Shown in pieces: positions 1 through 21,413 of a stretch of 64,000 nucleotides of DNA. The notes under the pieces were generated by a model. It was not told where the DNA came from, searched no databases, and worked only from the letters and a program-made list of their open reading frames with translations. The stretch comes from Ulva prolifera. Taxonomy: Eukaryota; Chlorophyta; Ulvophyceae; Ulvales; Ulvaceae. The stretch covers positions 9,695,356-9,759,355 of the forward strand of contig CM041200.1 in assembly GCA_023078555.1 (NCBI GenBank), written 5' to 3'. How positions within the stretch are numbered: position 1 is the stretch's first letter; every line of letters begins with the position of its first letter. The position numbers were made by a program, and so were the translations under genes.

Positions 1-9542
<9,542 letters not shown>

Positions 9543-10152
9543 TATTAGGTGACGATGGTAGACCCTCTAGGGGGGTTGCATCAGTGCAAGCATAACGCCA
9601 CAGTGTGTACGAAGGACGGCTGCAAACTCGTTCGCATTAGATCGCGTGGGATGACCCAGGCCGTGCTGCCAGCTACTTCGAAAGAATCTTCAATGGAGAA
9701 TTTTGCATGCCCCTCTCACGGTCTGGTGTGGGCTTTCGGATGAATATTCGTGGCTTTGGTGGCGTCGGAACGGATGCCTAGCATGCAGCTGGCCAGCTCC
9801 ACACAGTGATCATGATCACTCTCAGCGTTAATAGCCTTTACATAGTCTGTCAAGATCATAGTGGACCTGACCTGCACTGTGACAGTGGTCATTTTGCCCA
9901 CCCGCAGCTTCATCATGCCGTTGAACGTGCTACAGCGACCGGCCGGGCCTGTCGCGCGACATGTACAGCTGGCAATGCACCAAAGCCACGACAAAGTTCA
10001 GGACACCCTCGGAACAGCTGTGCCCGGTAAGCAGCGACGCGAGGCATTGGTGGGGTGAGCACAGCTTGGTGTTCGTTGCTCGTTCACAGCGCCATTAGGC
10101 TGTCTTGGAGACACTGAGATCCGTTCACCTCCATGTCACGGCAGCAGTGTCC
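9543..10152. promoter_or_regulatory. Divergent intergenic region (Pol I gene / SET gene)
   Basis: 610 bp separates the two divergent start codons, so it probably carries both promoters. A perfect 16-bp palindrome, agtgatcatgatcact, sits at 9805-9820 near the middle and could be a site for a dimeric regulator. No clear TATA box was found. A minus-strand reading frame at 9716-9994 overlaps it and is listed separately. Confidence 0.45.
9716..9994 (-). CDS. Small ORF upstream of the Pol I gene, unknown
   Basis: A minus-strand frame of up to 92 residues ending in TGA at 9716. The first true ATG lies inside the frame, at the two Met codons preceding KLRVGKMTTVTVQV. The composition (TMILTDYVKAINAESDHDHC, then VELASCMLGI) looks protein-like and not random, but no family was recognised. 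It could be the 3' exon of an upstream gene or chance. It overlaps the presumed bidirectional promoter, which argues for caution. Confidence 0.25.
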   Translation of the reverse strand: MSWLWCIASCTCRATGPAGRCSTFNGMMKLRVGKMTTVTVQVRSTMILTDYVKAINAESDHDHCVELASCMLGIRSDATKATNIHPKAHTRP

Positions 10153-13100
10153 ATGGAAGGCAGCCCGCTCGACACATCTACCATTGGGTACGTGCAATCG
10201 TTGCAGCAGTTCTGTGTCGAGGTGCTGCAGCTGCCTGAGTACACGCCCGCTGCCACGCACGACAGCGACAGCGACCTCGCGAGGAGCTGCCGCGACCACA
10301 TTCAGCGGAACAGCAATCACCCGAATCAGGACTGCATTCTGCAGCTTGACAAAGACGGACCTTTCCTTCGCTGGACATTGCCCAGGGGTGGCCATGAGTT
10401 CAGGCCGCAAGGTGAGATGTGTACCACGACGACTGAACCTGCACCGACATCCGCGAAGATTCCGCATTCCTGCATTCTCACTTTGCTGTACTGTGAATAC
10501 ACCCACATTGCGATGTGCTTTTGCCATTAGTCTGGCATCAACCATGTTCCGCATGCACACCATGCCGCAGCTGTTTGCACCGCCGGTGTCCCCGTCTCCT
10601 TCGCGGCCAGACCTTCACTTCGTCACATGCTGCTAATGCGCAGTACCTTCTGCTAAACGGCTGCTTCGTTGTTCGGCCATCTTCGTGGTGGCGGAATGGT
10701 CTCGTGCTGCAGGTCTGGGGCATGTTGACATGTCCTCGTTTGAGAATGCAACGATGGGAATGCATCCTCTGATCGTCGTGACTCTGCCTCTCCTTTGCAG
10801 TCTGTAAGGCACTCTATGACCCTGCTGATAGCGTGTGCAACAACGTGGAGATCAAGCCTAGCTCACGCACCACACCGGCGGGGCTAGTCGCCTACGTCAT
10901 GGGGCAGTTGGATGGCAGCCGCACTACTTCCCACAGCGTGCATGCCAGGCGTCACCTGAAGGAGGGTGAAGTAGTCATGCTCTACCAAGGGCACGTCTTG
11001 ACTGCGGACGAGGAGAAGAAATACCAGGGCATGTTGCCTCCATACGAGGTGCGAGCACTGACAGCCATCGCGAGTGCTGCTGCTCGTGCAAAACACACAC
11101 TGTTACCTACATAACCTCACCGAGCTCTGGGCCTCAGCTGGAGCCCGTTCACGCTCACTGCATTTGTCTCTGCAGTGTGCCTACATCTGATGCATGCCTT
11201 CTGCTTTCGCTGCACCCCCTGGTGCCACCTGACCCTCGATTGCTCCTGCAGAATAGCTGCGCGTACTCCTACTTTGAGACAATCCCTCTGAGCAAGACTG
11301 AGACTACAGAGATCCTCCTCAGCAGCCCGTGCGCCACCCCACAGCACTGTATCCTTCTGTGTTTTTGCCCTGGTGTCACTGTTTCTACTTTCTGTGGATC
11401 TGCGTTGCTGTCGTCATGCGGAACTCGAGCACGCAACCCCCCCTACGCATGACTCTTTTCAAGCCCGCAAGAAACGCGGCTCCATTGATCGGCCTGTCCA
11501 CGTGAAGCAGATGGTCAGCGTGACATCACAATGCCCATGCCGTTTCTTTCCGCATAACGCCCTCACCAGGCAGTTTGCTAACGGAGTGGCCGGGACTGTT
11601 GTTGTGTCACGATACTGCAGGCGCTGGAGTCTGTGGCGGCCTGTGCTAGCACGCGGTGTTGAGCCGCCTTGCAGCATTGTCTGGGCTGGCATCCAGATTT
11701 TATGTGCGAACATACGCCATTTCTCTATGTGACTGCGTCGACGACCCAACGCTGGTGTGTAGGCCTCGCCTGGAAGTGCCGAGCTCGTGGGGCGGCTTTC
11801 TCAACGACTGCTCGAACCTCGAGGGGGCGCTGGGCGAGAGACTGGCAAAGGACGTCACCGAGCTCGCGGTGCTGCTGACATCAGACGAATGCGAAGTAGA
11901 TGACTGGATCCGTGGCTGCAGCCAGCGCCGCGAGCCGAACCTGAGGATGCTCCCGTGCGTCAGGTTTGACGTCCCCGCCAATGGGGAGGTGTCCAATCCC
12001 CAATTCTTCATGGTGCGCTCGCTGCGATGCCTTGGCACCGTCGTGTGTGGGGGCGTCAAGGTACAGGAGGACTGTGTGTCAAACTCTGCACACGTGATGT
12101 GCGCCCACGCTGTCTGCTGCACAATGCATGCTGTGGTAGTAATCGGCAGGTACATGCACCAGCAGACCTCGCGGCCAGTGCGGGAGCGACCCGGTAATGG
12201 AGTTGTGACCTCACAGTATAGGACCTCGCAGTAGCTGCGCGCTCAATGACAGCCCCAATGGCAGCCCCAATGGCGCACCCAATGGCGCACCCAGTGGCAG
12301 CCCCAATGGCGCACCCAATGGCGCGCCCAGTGGCGCACCCAATGGCGCACCCAGTGGCGCACCCAATGGCGCACCCAGTGGCGCACCCAGTGGCAGCCTG
12401 TTCGCATACCGATGGGACTATGAGCCCAGGTCCGTCCATGCGGCTGGGCTCAGCCTGATGGACTGCCTTGCCAAAGTAGCACCAGAGAAGCATGAGAGGA
12501 CTGCACGGCCGCAGGCATCTGCCATGTCGGGACATATCCACCCCATCGCCAAATCTCTCACGCTGGCGAGGTGTGTGTGCAGGCTGGTGAGATGATCAAG
12601 GATGCCCTGCCTGGCGAGGAGCTGCTGATCACATACGGCCAAGCGTACTTTGAGGAGCAGCGGGCACTGATTGCGCACTGCGTACGCGAATCCTTGAAGG
12701 CGTGGACGCTGCGCAAAAGCCTGACAGACACATTCCGCACCACCAGCATGACGCTCCTGCAGACCCTGGAAGAGCTCGTGATGGTGAGCCGCATCCTCCT
12801 GTGCTCTCGACGATTGTTGCATGGATTTGCAGCTCCTGGCTCGCGGCCTTTCATGCAATCCCAGTGCTTCCATGCATGGCGTGTGCATGGCCAATATGCA
12901 TGGCCCCTGCATGGACTCAGCACTTCAGTGCTTGCCTATATGCCATTGTGTTCTGAAGCACTGAGTGCTTTCTCTGACGCCATAATCTCCGACACAGGAC
13001 TCAGCGCTGTGACGCGAGGTGAAGGCGCCGCCTTTGTTTGAGTTGGCACCAGGTCTCGGGGCACACATGGGCCTCCGCTGTCCTAATGAACGCGAAATCC

Positions 13101-15179
13101 ACACGCATTCGAATCATCTCGTTGCACAACCCCAGATGATCGACTGCGCAGCGTTGCAGTACGCACTATTTAATCCATGAGGCACCCTAGCATACTCACT
13201 GTACACACCATCACGGGGCAGATCTTCCTGGCAGTGCTGAGCCGCCGTGCAGCGTCCCTGCGGCTGCCATACAGACATCACATGACCTCTCCCAAAATGT
13301 ATTTTGTGACCGGTCTTGGCCTCATAACACGGTTTCCTGGATGACCATCGTCAGCATCACTTGCAACAGTTGTCGATCATGAGAGTGGAACGCTCCATCT
13401 TAGCCTGGTGTTGCTGTGCAGGAGTTTGCTGCGCCAGCTGCAGGGCACGCAAGCCGACAGCAGGTCAAGGCCCTCGAGGCCGCTGTAGTCGTCCTCTCGC
13501 ACATACACGACGACTCTATCATGGGTCGGCTCGACCTCACCATCCAGACATTCGTCAGAACTCTCGAGACCCTCAAAGGTGGGAGTGGCGCCACTGCCGT
13601 GCCGCCGCCGCTGCCACCGCACCGCCCCCCCTCGGCGCCGCTGGAGCTGGCTCCATGCATCAGTGCGCCTCTAGCCGCGGCTGCTGCGGCCCAAACAGAC
13701 TCTCATCCAGCTGACACGGAGCCTGCGGGGCCATCCATGCATGCCGCGACCGAGTCCACTGGCGGCGGAGACACCGAGCGGACGACGGACGGAGACGCCG
13801 CCTTCTCTGCACCGGCGGCGACGAATCGCGGCCATGGCGAATGCACCAGTCCCCTTGACGAGGCACGGGAGGACGGCGGTGCTGGCCCTGCGGGGATTAT
13901 GCATTTTGCCACTGTGAGCCCGACGCCGGGGCTGCCGTGTGCTGATGTAGACATGGATCCGTCACCGCAAGAGGGGTCTGCGCGACACTCACCAGAGGCC
14001 GGACCACCGGCCGATCGCGGAGATTGCTGGCAGGGTAGTGGAAGGGGTTCCTTTGTGTTTCATGGAGAAAGGGGAGCACGTGGTGCACACGGAAGACCGG
14101 AGTTACCAGCAGCAGGTGCAGCGGGGCAGAGAGGACCCGAAGCTGTCGCCCACAGCCGCGAATCAAGCCCCGCTGCGGAGCCGCCGTCGCTGACTCCGAC
14201 CATCCTCGAGGATGCTGCGGCAGCGCCCGGTTCGCTGACCCGCGACGGCGGCTCAGCCGTGTCGACGCAGAGGGAGCCCACCGTTGAGCCCGAAGCGGCT
14301 CCGCCTCTCGCAGCCGGGTGCCAGAGCAGCCCGTTTCAGGCGGATTCCGGGGTGCGTGAGGGCCTCGCGGCTGCGACGGACCACCCCTACGCCATGATCA
14401 ACCAACTGCGGCGGGACGCTGGCATCGTGTCGGACGAAGACGTGTATGGCGGCGGCTTGGATACGCCGCCGTCGCCGCCGCCCGCTGCCGCATCATGCCC
14501 CGGCGATGGTGGCAGCGGCGCGGCGGCGTGCAGCGGGAGTGGCGCTGCCGCGGCTCCACCCGGTGCGGGGGCGGTCGCCGACACTGCGCATGGGACTCAT
14601 GCGTCTGTGTCTGCAGACCCCGGTGCGGCTGTGGCAGTGAAGCAGGAGCAGCATAGCAGCGGCCGGCGGGAAGGGGCCAGCATCGGTACTGGTAGGGACC
14701 TTCACACTACAGCAGCGCCAGTACATCGCTCGCATGGGGTAGGCTCGGGCAGTGGGCGCAGGGGGGGTAGCAGGGATCGATCGCCATGGGTCTCGGGCGA
14801 CGGCTCACGGGCAGCATCTGTGTCTACAGGTGGTCAGTCTGCGGCCCCTTTGCCTCGGTCGCATTCGGGGGCCGGCACTGTCCGTGCGTCGTCGGTCGCA
14901 CAGGCCAGAGGACTCCCCTCTGCCGGCAACACTTCGAATAGCTCATCTCGCCGCCAGCGTACGCCAAGCGCACGCGGCGCGCGTGTGAGTGCAGCGGGTG
15001 CATCTCACAGGGTGTCACATGGGCAGCGCGCCGCTGCGCCGGTAGCTGAGCCATGTGCCGGTGAAGATGACCCTGCCGATAGTGACATCGAGATCGTCGA
15101 GATGGACATAACTCGCAACAAGACTGATATCCACTTTGGGAATTATATTCCGGGTGGAAAACGGCGACGGAAAAGTTAG
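10153..15179 (+). CDS. SET-domain protein with long disordered C-terminal tail
   Basis: Predicted lysine methyltransferase-type protein, 946 aa, six exons: 10153-10411, 10801-11048, 11252-11328, 11763-12060, 12583-12783, 13422-15179. Phases agree throughout; exon 3/4 borders are the least certain. The SET fold is split over exons 2-5. Visible landmarks are HSVHARRHLKEGEVVMLYQG (N-terminal strand), WGGFLNDCSNLEGA with N209, D210, C211 in place of the usual INHSC, and GEELLITYGQAYF with Y312, the expected catalytic/cofactor tyrosine. No pre-SET or post-SET cysteine cluster is obvious, so the subfamily and substrate (histone or not) are unknown. The last exon encodes about 585 residues rich in Ala, Gly, Ser and Pro, ending with DSDIEIVEMD (SUMO-interaction-like) and GGKRRRKS (nuclear-signal-like). 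Confidence 0.8.
12246..12400 (+). repeat. 12-bp minisatellite in SET-gene intron 4
   Basis: About a dozen tandem copies of a unit close to atggcgcaccca, with variants gtggcgcaccca and atggcagcccca, lie in the 522-bp intron 4. The unit is a multiple of three, so it is open when translated, but it falls between two well-defined exons. Confidence 0.85.
13022..13421. other. Rest of SET-gene intron 5, nothing recognised
   Basis: The intron runs from 12784 to 13421 and ends ttgctgtgcag before GAG TTT GCT. No repeat, RNA gene or extra exon was seen in this part. Confidence 0.6.
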
Positions 15180-15429
15180 TGTGTGAGGTCTACTGTGGTT
15201 GATCATCAGCAGGAGCACTCACGTGGTATCCGTTGGGGTGTCAGGTTAGACAGGCGTGATATGATTTTTCGTGGTTTAAATGTAGAGTTCTTTGTGTGAA
15301 CCATCCTTCAGGTGTGAAGTCAAGTCAAGGACACATGCATGGAACTGGAAAGTGTAGATCTCATGGTGCATCGTGGTGTGTTTTTACTGAAGCAAGGAAG
15401 AATGCACTGCAATCGCCATGTGGGATTGC

Positions 15430-15605
15430 GAGTTTCAGGTTGTGCGAGCTGTTGCAAAGCGCCGTAGAGTTGACAAAATTTCCGACGGTGTTCAAGCGAA
15501 ACATGCCCTCCTTTCATAGCAGATGCCACACGCCCTGCAGGCTGCAGCGAGTCGCATGTCACCGAGGCCGACAATGCAATTTTCTATTAGACCTGCACTG
15601 ACGCG
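15430..15605 (-). pseudogene. Relic of Pol I exon 7 with its splice acceptor
   Basis: Read beside 6635-6780, this stretch aligns by eye: gttgac, gttca.gcg.aac, ccctcctt, agcag.tgcc.cacgccctgcagg, gagtcgc, ccgacg, and finally agacctgcac, the reverse complement of the exon-7 acceptor. It is frameshifted and carries a stop (ctattag region), so it is dead. Because the acceptor and probably some intron sequence are kept, it arose by DNA duplication and not by retrocopying. It lies just downstream of the SET gene. Confidence 0.7.
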
Positions 15606-16077
15606 GCCATACATGAGGCGTGCAAATATGGAAAACCAGACATTTACAGTCTGACATGGGCCACACACCCAACGATGGGCCCTGCTAGCGCAGAACTGTG
15701 CTCATTATCCGGCAAAGTATGCCGAGATGTGATCATTGTGACAGGGTCTGCAATGTGTCAGACACTCAGGATTTGATCTGCATCAAAAGATGTGATCCAG
15801 AACATGTGATCCGATGCAGCGCTGCAACACGGTGTGCACGATGATGAGTGTGCGCGCTACTGTCGTTCTAAGCGCCAACCTTCCGGCGCCGTAATTCTGC
15901 CACCGTCCGGGTGATGAGAGGACACCGGGATCACCTATAGCTATATATTAGTAGTGCTGGTTTGTCGGGCCTGATCGCATCCTCACACACTTGATGCAGC
16001 AACTCAGCGACCTATGTGTCCACAAGCACAAACCAACCACATATCCATGCATGTCAGCTAGAGGACACTATACCTGA
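15606..16077. promoter_or_regulatory. Region upstream of beta-helix gene, TATA-like element
   Basis: No gene seen. A TATA-like run, gctatatatta, lies near 15941-15951, followed within about 70 bp by an ATG at 16014 that opens only a short frame. It may be the promoter of the beta-helix gene, whose first exon could not be fixed. Confidence 0.3.
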
Positions 16078-18067
16078 AGACGGAGCGTGGGCCGCATCCT
16101 CGTAGGGCCCCCCGGGCTGCGCAACGACACCTCCGGCCGCCTCCACGCGGTTCTCGCGCAGCCGCTGTGCAGCAGCGACGACCCCCTCAAGCCCGCGCAG
16201 GCCTCGAGGCGCTCCGCGGTTGCGGCGGTCCTGCAGCACCTGTGCTGTGGCGGCGGCGCGGAGCGGCCCGACACAGGCGACGGCTCAGCGCGGGCGGAAG
16301 GTACCTCGACCGTGGATAGCAGTGCGGACGAGGCAGTGGAGGCGGTGGAGGACGAGGATGGTGGCGCAGCGTCCACCGTGGGGGATGATGCAGCCCATAG
16401 CCACCATGGTCGTCCCGCCAGCTCATGTGACGCTGGGGGCAGCGGGTCGGCTGGCCCCCCGGCTATTCAGGGACCGCAACACCGGCCACGGGCCTGGGTG
16501 GCGTTCCTCTCGCCGCACGACTTTGCTGCAGGTGGAGCTGCTGTGACCAATACATCTCAGGCCTGTGCCACCCTCAGGTGGTGTCCTCACAGGCGATTGT
16601 GGCACACACCGAGGTCACTGATGTGCTGCCGTCCCCTGAACATGTAGGGCAAGGCCGCTTCTCCGGCCATGGGTACCATGTTTCGTCAGGGAAGGTGGAG
16701 GTGCGTGGCGGTGCTGTGCGGGGGTGTCTGGTTGCGGCCAACCTGGAGAGCTGGTACGCAGCGGACAAGCCCTCAGTGCTAAAGTTCGAAGAGACTCTTT
16801 TCGAAGACAAATGGGCAGGGGTGCACGTCCGCGGGGGCGGGCACGTGGATGCAATCCGATGTGACTTCCGGATGCTTGGCTCAAGAGACAGCGTGTTGTC
16901 TAGGCATGCTGCCAGTCTTGCGGCCGGGCAGGAAGAAGCCAAGTTTAACGGAGCAGACCTGCACGCGATTCAGCTTCAGCCTGCTGCTTACGGTGCCAGC
17001 CTGCAGGAGTGCTCATTCCTGGGATACATTGTGGACATTCAGAGCGAATGTGATGGCACAGTCGATGTCAAAGGGTGCACATTTCTGGCGGGCCGACAAG
17101 GCCTGGCGCGGATTAGGCTGGTAGGCCCTGTGTTTGTTGATGGTTGCACATTTGAAAGTGGTTGCATGGGCATTTGTGTAGTCTTAAAGGATGGTGTGCG
17201 GCGGGTGGTGCAGGGGTGCCAATTTCTGGCCGGGGTTGATACTGCCGTCATCGTGGAGCGGGCAGTCTGGGCCCCTGACAGCAAGGGAGGGATTGCCATA
17301 ATGAGATGTACATTCACTGGCTGTGGCACTGCAGTCCGTGCCATATCCGGGGGGTCAGCGTATGTCGAGCATTGCGACATCACGTGCGCGGAATACGGCA
17401 TATTCGGCGGTACCCCTCCAGTGATGCGTCACCTGACTCGCCCGACAGTAGAACGCGTGAGGGTGTATGACTGCAAGGTGTCAGCACGAAGGGCGGTGAT
17501 CCTGTGCGGGCGGGTGAAGGCGGAGCTGGAACGATGTGTGATCGAGTCATGCGAGTTTGGCGTGTACGCTGTACATAGCTCGACAACATGCATCCGAGAA
17601 ACATCGATCTCAAAGTGCAGTCGCGAAGGCGTCAACGTCGGGAATGACGAGCTGGCAGATGCAAAGTGCGGTGCATGTGGCAGGGATGAAGCATCGCTGA
17701 TGGCGGCTGCATGGGCTGCTGCAACGGGGCAGGGGGGCAGTGCATGCTCTGAGGTGCCGCAGTGCGTGCACGACGGCGCCGCTGCCGCGGTGGAGCTGCA
17801 GGGGGTAGACTTGTCGCGGTGCGGCACGGGGTTGCTAGTGTTGCAAGGGGGAAGGTAAGTGCGAGGCGGGTGCGGGCAGCTGACTGCGCGGCAGCATTCA
17901 CTGTTCTGCGCCTGGCTCATGTCAACTGTTTTGAGGGTTGCAGTGTAGAGGGGTGCGGAGGGGGGGCGATGGCGTGGTGGATGCTGGGTCCAGAGGAGGG
18001 CTTCCGGGTGGAGGCAGCGGAGGTTGTCATGCCCGGCATCGATGTGATCGAGGCCAGTGCTCTGTGA
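16078..18067 (+). CDS. Right-handed parallel beta-helix repeat protein
   Basis: The main exon, open from about 16528 to 17854, encodes many short turns with the pattern of PbH1/F-box-associated beta-helix proteins, for example VEVRGGAVRGCLVAANLES, VHVRGGGHVDAIRCDF, VDVKGCTFLAGRQGL, AYVEHCDITCAEYGIFGG and AELERCVIESCEFGVYAVHS. The second exon is 17944-18067: donor GTAAGT at 17855, 89-bp intron, phase 2, then SVEGCGGGAMAWWMLGPEEG to TGA at 18065. The 5' end is unclear. A second open frame, 16078-16570, encodes acidic, Ala-rich residues and is out of frame with the main exon, so an intron or start remains to be placed. Such proteins often mediate protein binding (FBXO11 type), but no F-box is certain here. 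Confidence 0.7.
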
Positions 18068-19769
18068 GGCTTGCTCAGAGCAGTAACTTGGAATCCTTTA
18101 GAACCTGGCGTGCGCTATGTTGGCGTATGTTCCCTGATGGCTGATGTGCATGCATGTGTGAGTAGGCTTCAATAGAAAAATCCAGCCACAAGTGACCCTG
18201 CTCACATCAATGCATCCTAACACCGACGTCCAAGGCGCACAAACACCACCCAGACCTACGCGCACCCACCCACAGTGACATATATCATAGCCGCGCCTGA
18301 GGCGGCTCAGAATGAGCCTGCCCGGCCGGGATTCACGAGTGACGGCAGCCCCGAGGACCCGCACTCTCCCCACAAAGCCCGCAGCAGCCTCGATAATTGC
18401 GAGATGCATGCGTCTCTCTGGGGAACCTGCATCCGTCCATGCCAAGCCTGTGCAGACCGTGGCGGTTGTGCATGAGCAAGCCACATATTGAGCAGCCAAT
18501 CCCACGTGCAGCGGTGGCCACCGGCGGCCCGGAGCAGAAACTTCGGACCCAGCTGGGCCCAGGCGAGATTGTGAGAGCAATGGGCAAAATTTCGAACTGT
18601 GACTCCGCAGCTCCGCGGTCGTCCTACTAGTATGGCGCGCTTGCCAACAGAGCTGCTGCCTCGGGAGTAATCTGTGCTCGCAGTGACGCCCGATTGGGGC
18701 GGACAGTGCTGCTAATTCAACACATGAACGATACACCGAGATATTTTGCAGACCACGGCCAATCCACTGATACAGAAAATACTCAAAATATTATGTCAGG
18801 AACATACGATATCACATATCGCATGCAACTCGAGATACGTGCAAAAGCTGCCGCGCAACGCGTTGACGTGGGGTCGGTGGGTTACTGGGACAGAGCATGA
18901 GAGTAGGTAGCACCGCAGAGCCCGGATTTGGATTTTAAACATGCAAGCCAGCATGCGGGGTCATGAGCGCCTGAAGCATCTGCGTACAAGTGAGCGCTTG
19001 TCGCATGTCGCCGATGCTGTGCCATGGCCCGTGGCGACACTTCCGCTCATACAGTGGCCTGACATAAGCAGTGAAATATTTCCTTCGTTTGAACGCGCCT
19101 CTGGAGAGAGGAAGACTATTTCCGGCTCGTTGACCGCAGCTGTCAAGATGGTGGATCCGCAGCGCTGCCTGTTCTCCAGCGGAGAGGCAGAGTAACCGAG
19201 AAGATAATCTCTACGGGACCATAAATGCTGACGTAGCCTTGGAAGTGGTGCCTGCGCCCACCAGCCTGGCAGATGTATGAACAGCATGTGTGGGCGACGC
19301 ATGAGGGGGCTGACGCATGAAACAGGCACGCAAATGCAAATCCGCAGTACCTTCAGGCACGTGCGATAGTAGCCGCGCTAGGGATCAGGCGAAGAATACG
19401 CAATTTGTTAATGGAATGCAGGTGGAGAGGCGGGTAGCACAGCGAATCCAGCACGCAGGAACACAATGACCAACACGGTCCCACGAAGTGCAAGCAGCGT
19501 GGCCCCTTATGCCACAATGCCTTGCCGTTTGTAGCGGCGCCGGAGGCTGTTATGGTACGTATTCTAGTTATTTTATCCATAAAGCTCATGGTAGCATATT
19601 TACTCTTGCCATTTCTGTTTGTGCGCCAGAACTTTAACAGCGATCGAGGAAACAGTCGAGCCATGGCGCCTGCGCAACGAAGAGCGGGCAGATCTCATCC
19701 AATAATTTATTCTAAAACAACACTCATATATCCACATGATCTTACGACGAGTCTCCACCGAGCTATGTT
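18068..19769. other. Intergenic, no supported gene
   Basis: Short frames only, none with convincing protein composition or splice context. AT content is higher from about 18700 to 19770 than in flanking coding DNA. No RNA gene or transposon end recognised. Confidence 0.5.
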
Positions 19770-20661
19770 GTGACGGACTGCAGCTACAGCTGCAGGCATG
19801 CCTGCAGTCAACACGCATGGCTGCATTTTCCAGACATCAAGATCGGGCACGAAAATTTGTGTGGGGTGTTACAAGGACAACAGTTGTGTGAACAGTTGTG
19901 TGTCTCTGACCTGTGCTACTCCGGGTCCAGGTGCCCTCAGCAGCACGCAGACGCCTGGGTCGAGGAAATGTGTCCTATGGCTCCAGAACTGCAGCAAGGG
20001 GAGCCAAGTTATGCAGAGTACCGCCAGCAGCCAGTAGATCTGTTGCTGGGTGCTTGCGTCTGTCGCAGTGCTGAAGAAGGTGCGTTCTGCTGCCGAGGCA
20101 CTATCTGCACATGGTCTGCGGGGGTGCGATTGGCCAGCCATCGGGACGATGCATAATTGCATAGCCACATCCATGATACCGACAATATTTGATCACGGGA
20201 ACATACATGCACACCTGCTCGCCTGCAGAATGGTCGCCACATTGTGCTGCTTGCCATTGGAGGTGCTCCACAATATTTCTGATCTGTGGGAGCCATAGCG
20301 GGTTTGCAAAGCACGCAGCCTGCATGGACCATACCTTGGTGATGCACACGTTCTCAGCGAAATCTTCATCTCTGACGGCCGTTTTGGGGTCAACATCGTT
20401 AGGTCTGCCAGACGGAAAGTCAGAGCTGTCTTTAGCATATCGTGCTCCCGCCTCGCCGCTGAGCGTGCTGACGCATTGCATTCTAGGGCAAAGGTGGCCG
20501 TGGCGGAGGAGCTTCTGAATGCCGACGACATGGAGTTCCTGCAGAACCTGCTGCGCACGACCAAGCTTTCACACACGGCCGATGTGGCAGTAGCGTCAGC
20601 TGCGCCAGAGGCTCCATGCCAGGACCTGCTGGAGGTTGCGGCGCTATCGGCAGAGTTCTGA
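19770..20661 (+). CDS. Possible two-exon hypothetical protein
   Basis: A Cys-rich frame (GHENLCGVLQGQQLCEQL and onward) runs to a GTGCGT donor after codon GAA plus one base near 20092. A second open stretch from about 20312 to TGA at 20659 restores the frame in phase 1 and reads GPYLGDAHVLSEIFISDGRF, later EELLNADDMEFLQNLLRTTK. The second exon looks genuinely coding and helical. The start is unknown, since no ATG opens the first frame. No family recognised. Confidence 0.35.
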
Positions 20662-21413
20662 GACCGCACTCGATCGCTGTGCGCTCCCCACACGCCGGCA
20701 TGTATAGAAACACGCCGGTGCATGTGTGTGCTGATCAACAGAGCGCCACCGGCAGCAGTGCAAATGGCAGACAGACGACGGTGGTGGCTTGGTTAAACGT
20801 GACAGAGGCAGTGTAGGACCAAGCGCACATCCCGCAGCTGCGGCGGCAGTGCCGGCGCCGATGCGTCACATGTGTCGGCCGACTGCACAGCCGCACACAG
20901 GACACCTCCGGCGTTAGCTGTCACCACACTCCAGAGCAATGCCGCAGCTGCGCGGGAGGTTCCGGCTGGCCTCAGCGGCAGCGTTGCCTCAGATGCCCAG
21001 GAACGGCCCGTACGCCCTGCCCCGCATGCTTGACCCCACATGTGCATGCATGGGTGCACTGCTATCCGCAAACAGGGTCACTGCCTCCTCCTTCGACCGA
21101 AGCTGGTCAAGCCGCGGTGTGGCAGTGCCACCGTCACCCTCGATTGTATAGTGGTCACCGGGAGATGGTGACGTTGGGTGTCCCTGGCATGTGTGTCTCC
21201 TTTCTGGTCCTGCTGTTTGGTGATCCACTCCACAAAATCAGTGACTTGATCCTCACCTGCCTCACAATGCCACTTACGGCTGTCTGCAGGGTGAGCTCTC
21301 GTTGAGCTGAGCGGGGCACGCGCTCTGCGACATATACATCAGTGCAGCGCGTCTGTGGAGTGAGCGGGCCGGTAGCTTCAATGACCTGAAGCAGAGGGGA
21401 CGGCGAGAGCGCG
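20662..21413. other. Intergenic, nothing firm
   Basis: Both strands carry medium-length frames with Ala/Pro-rich composition but no conserved motif. A minus-strand frame at 21155-21442 starts with ATG and has coding-like composition, yet no partner exon was found. Confidence 0.35.
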
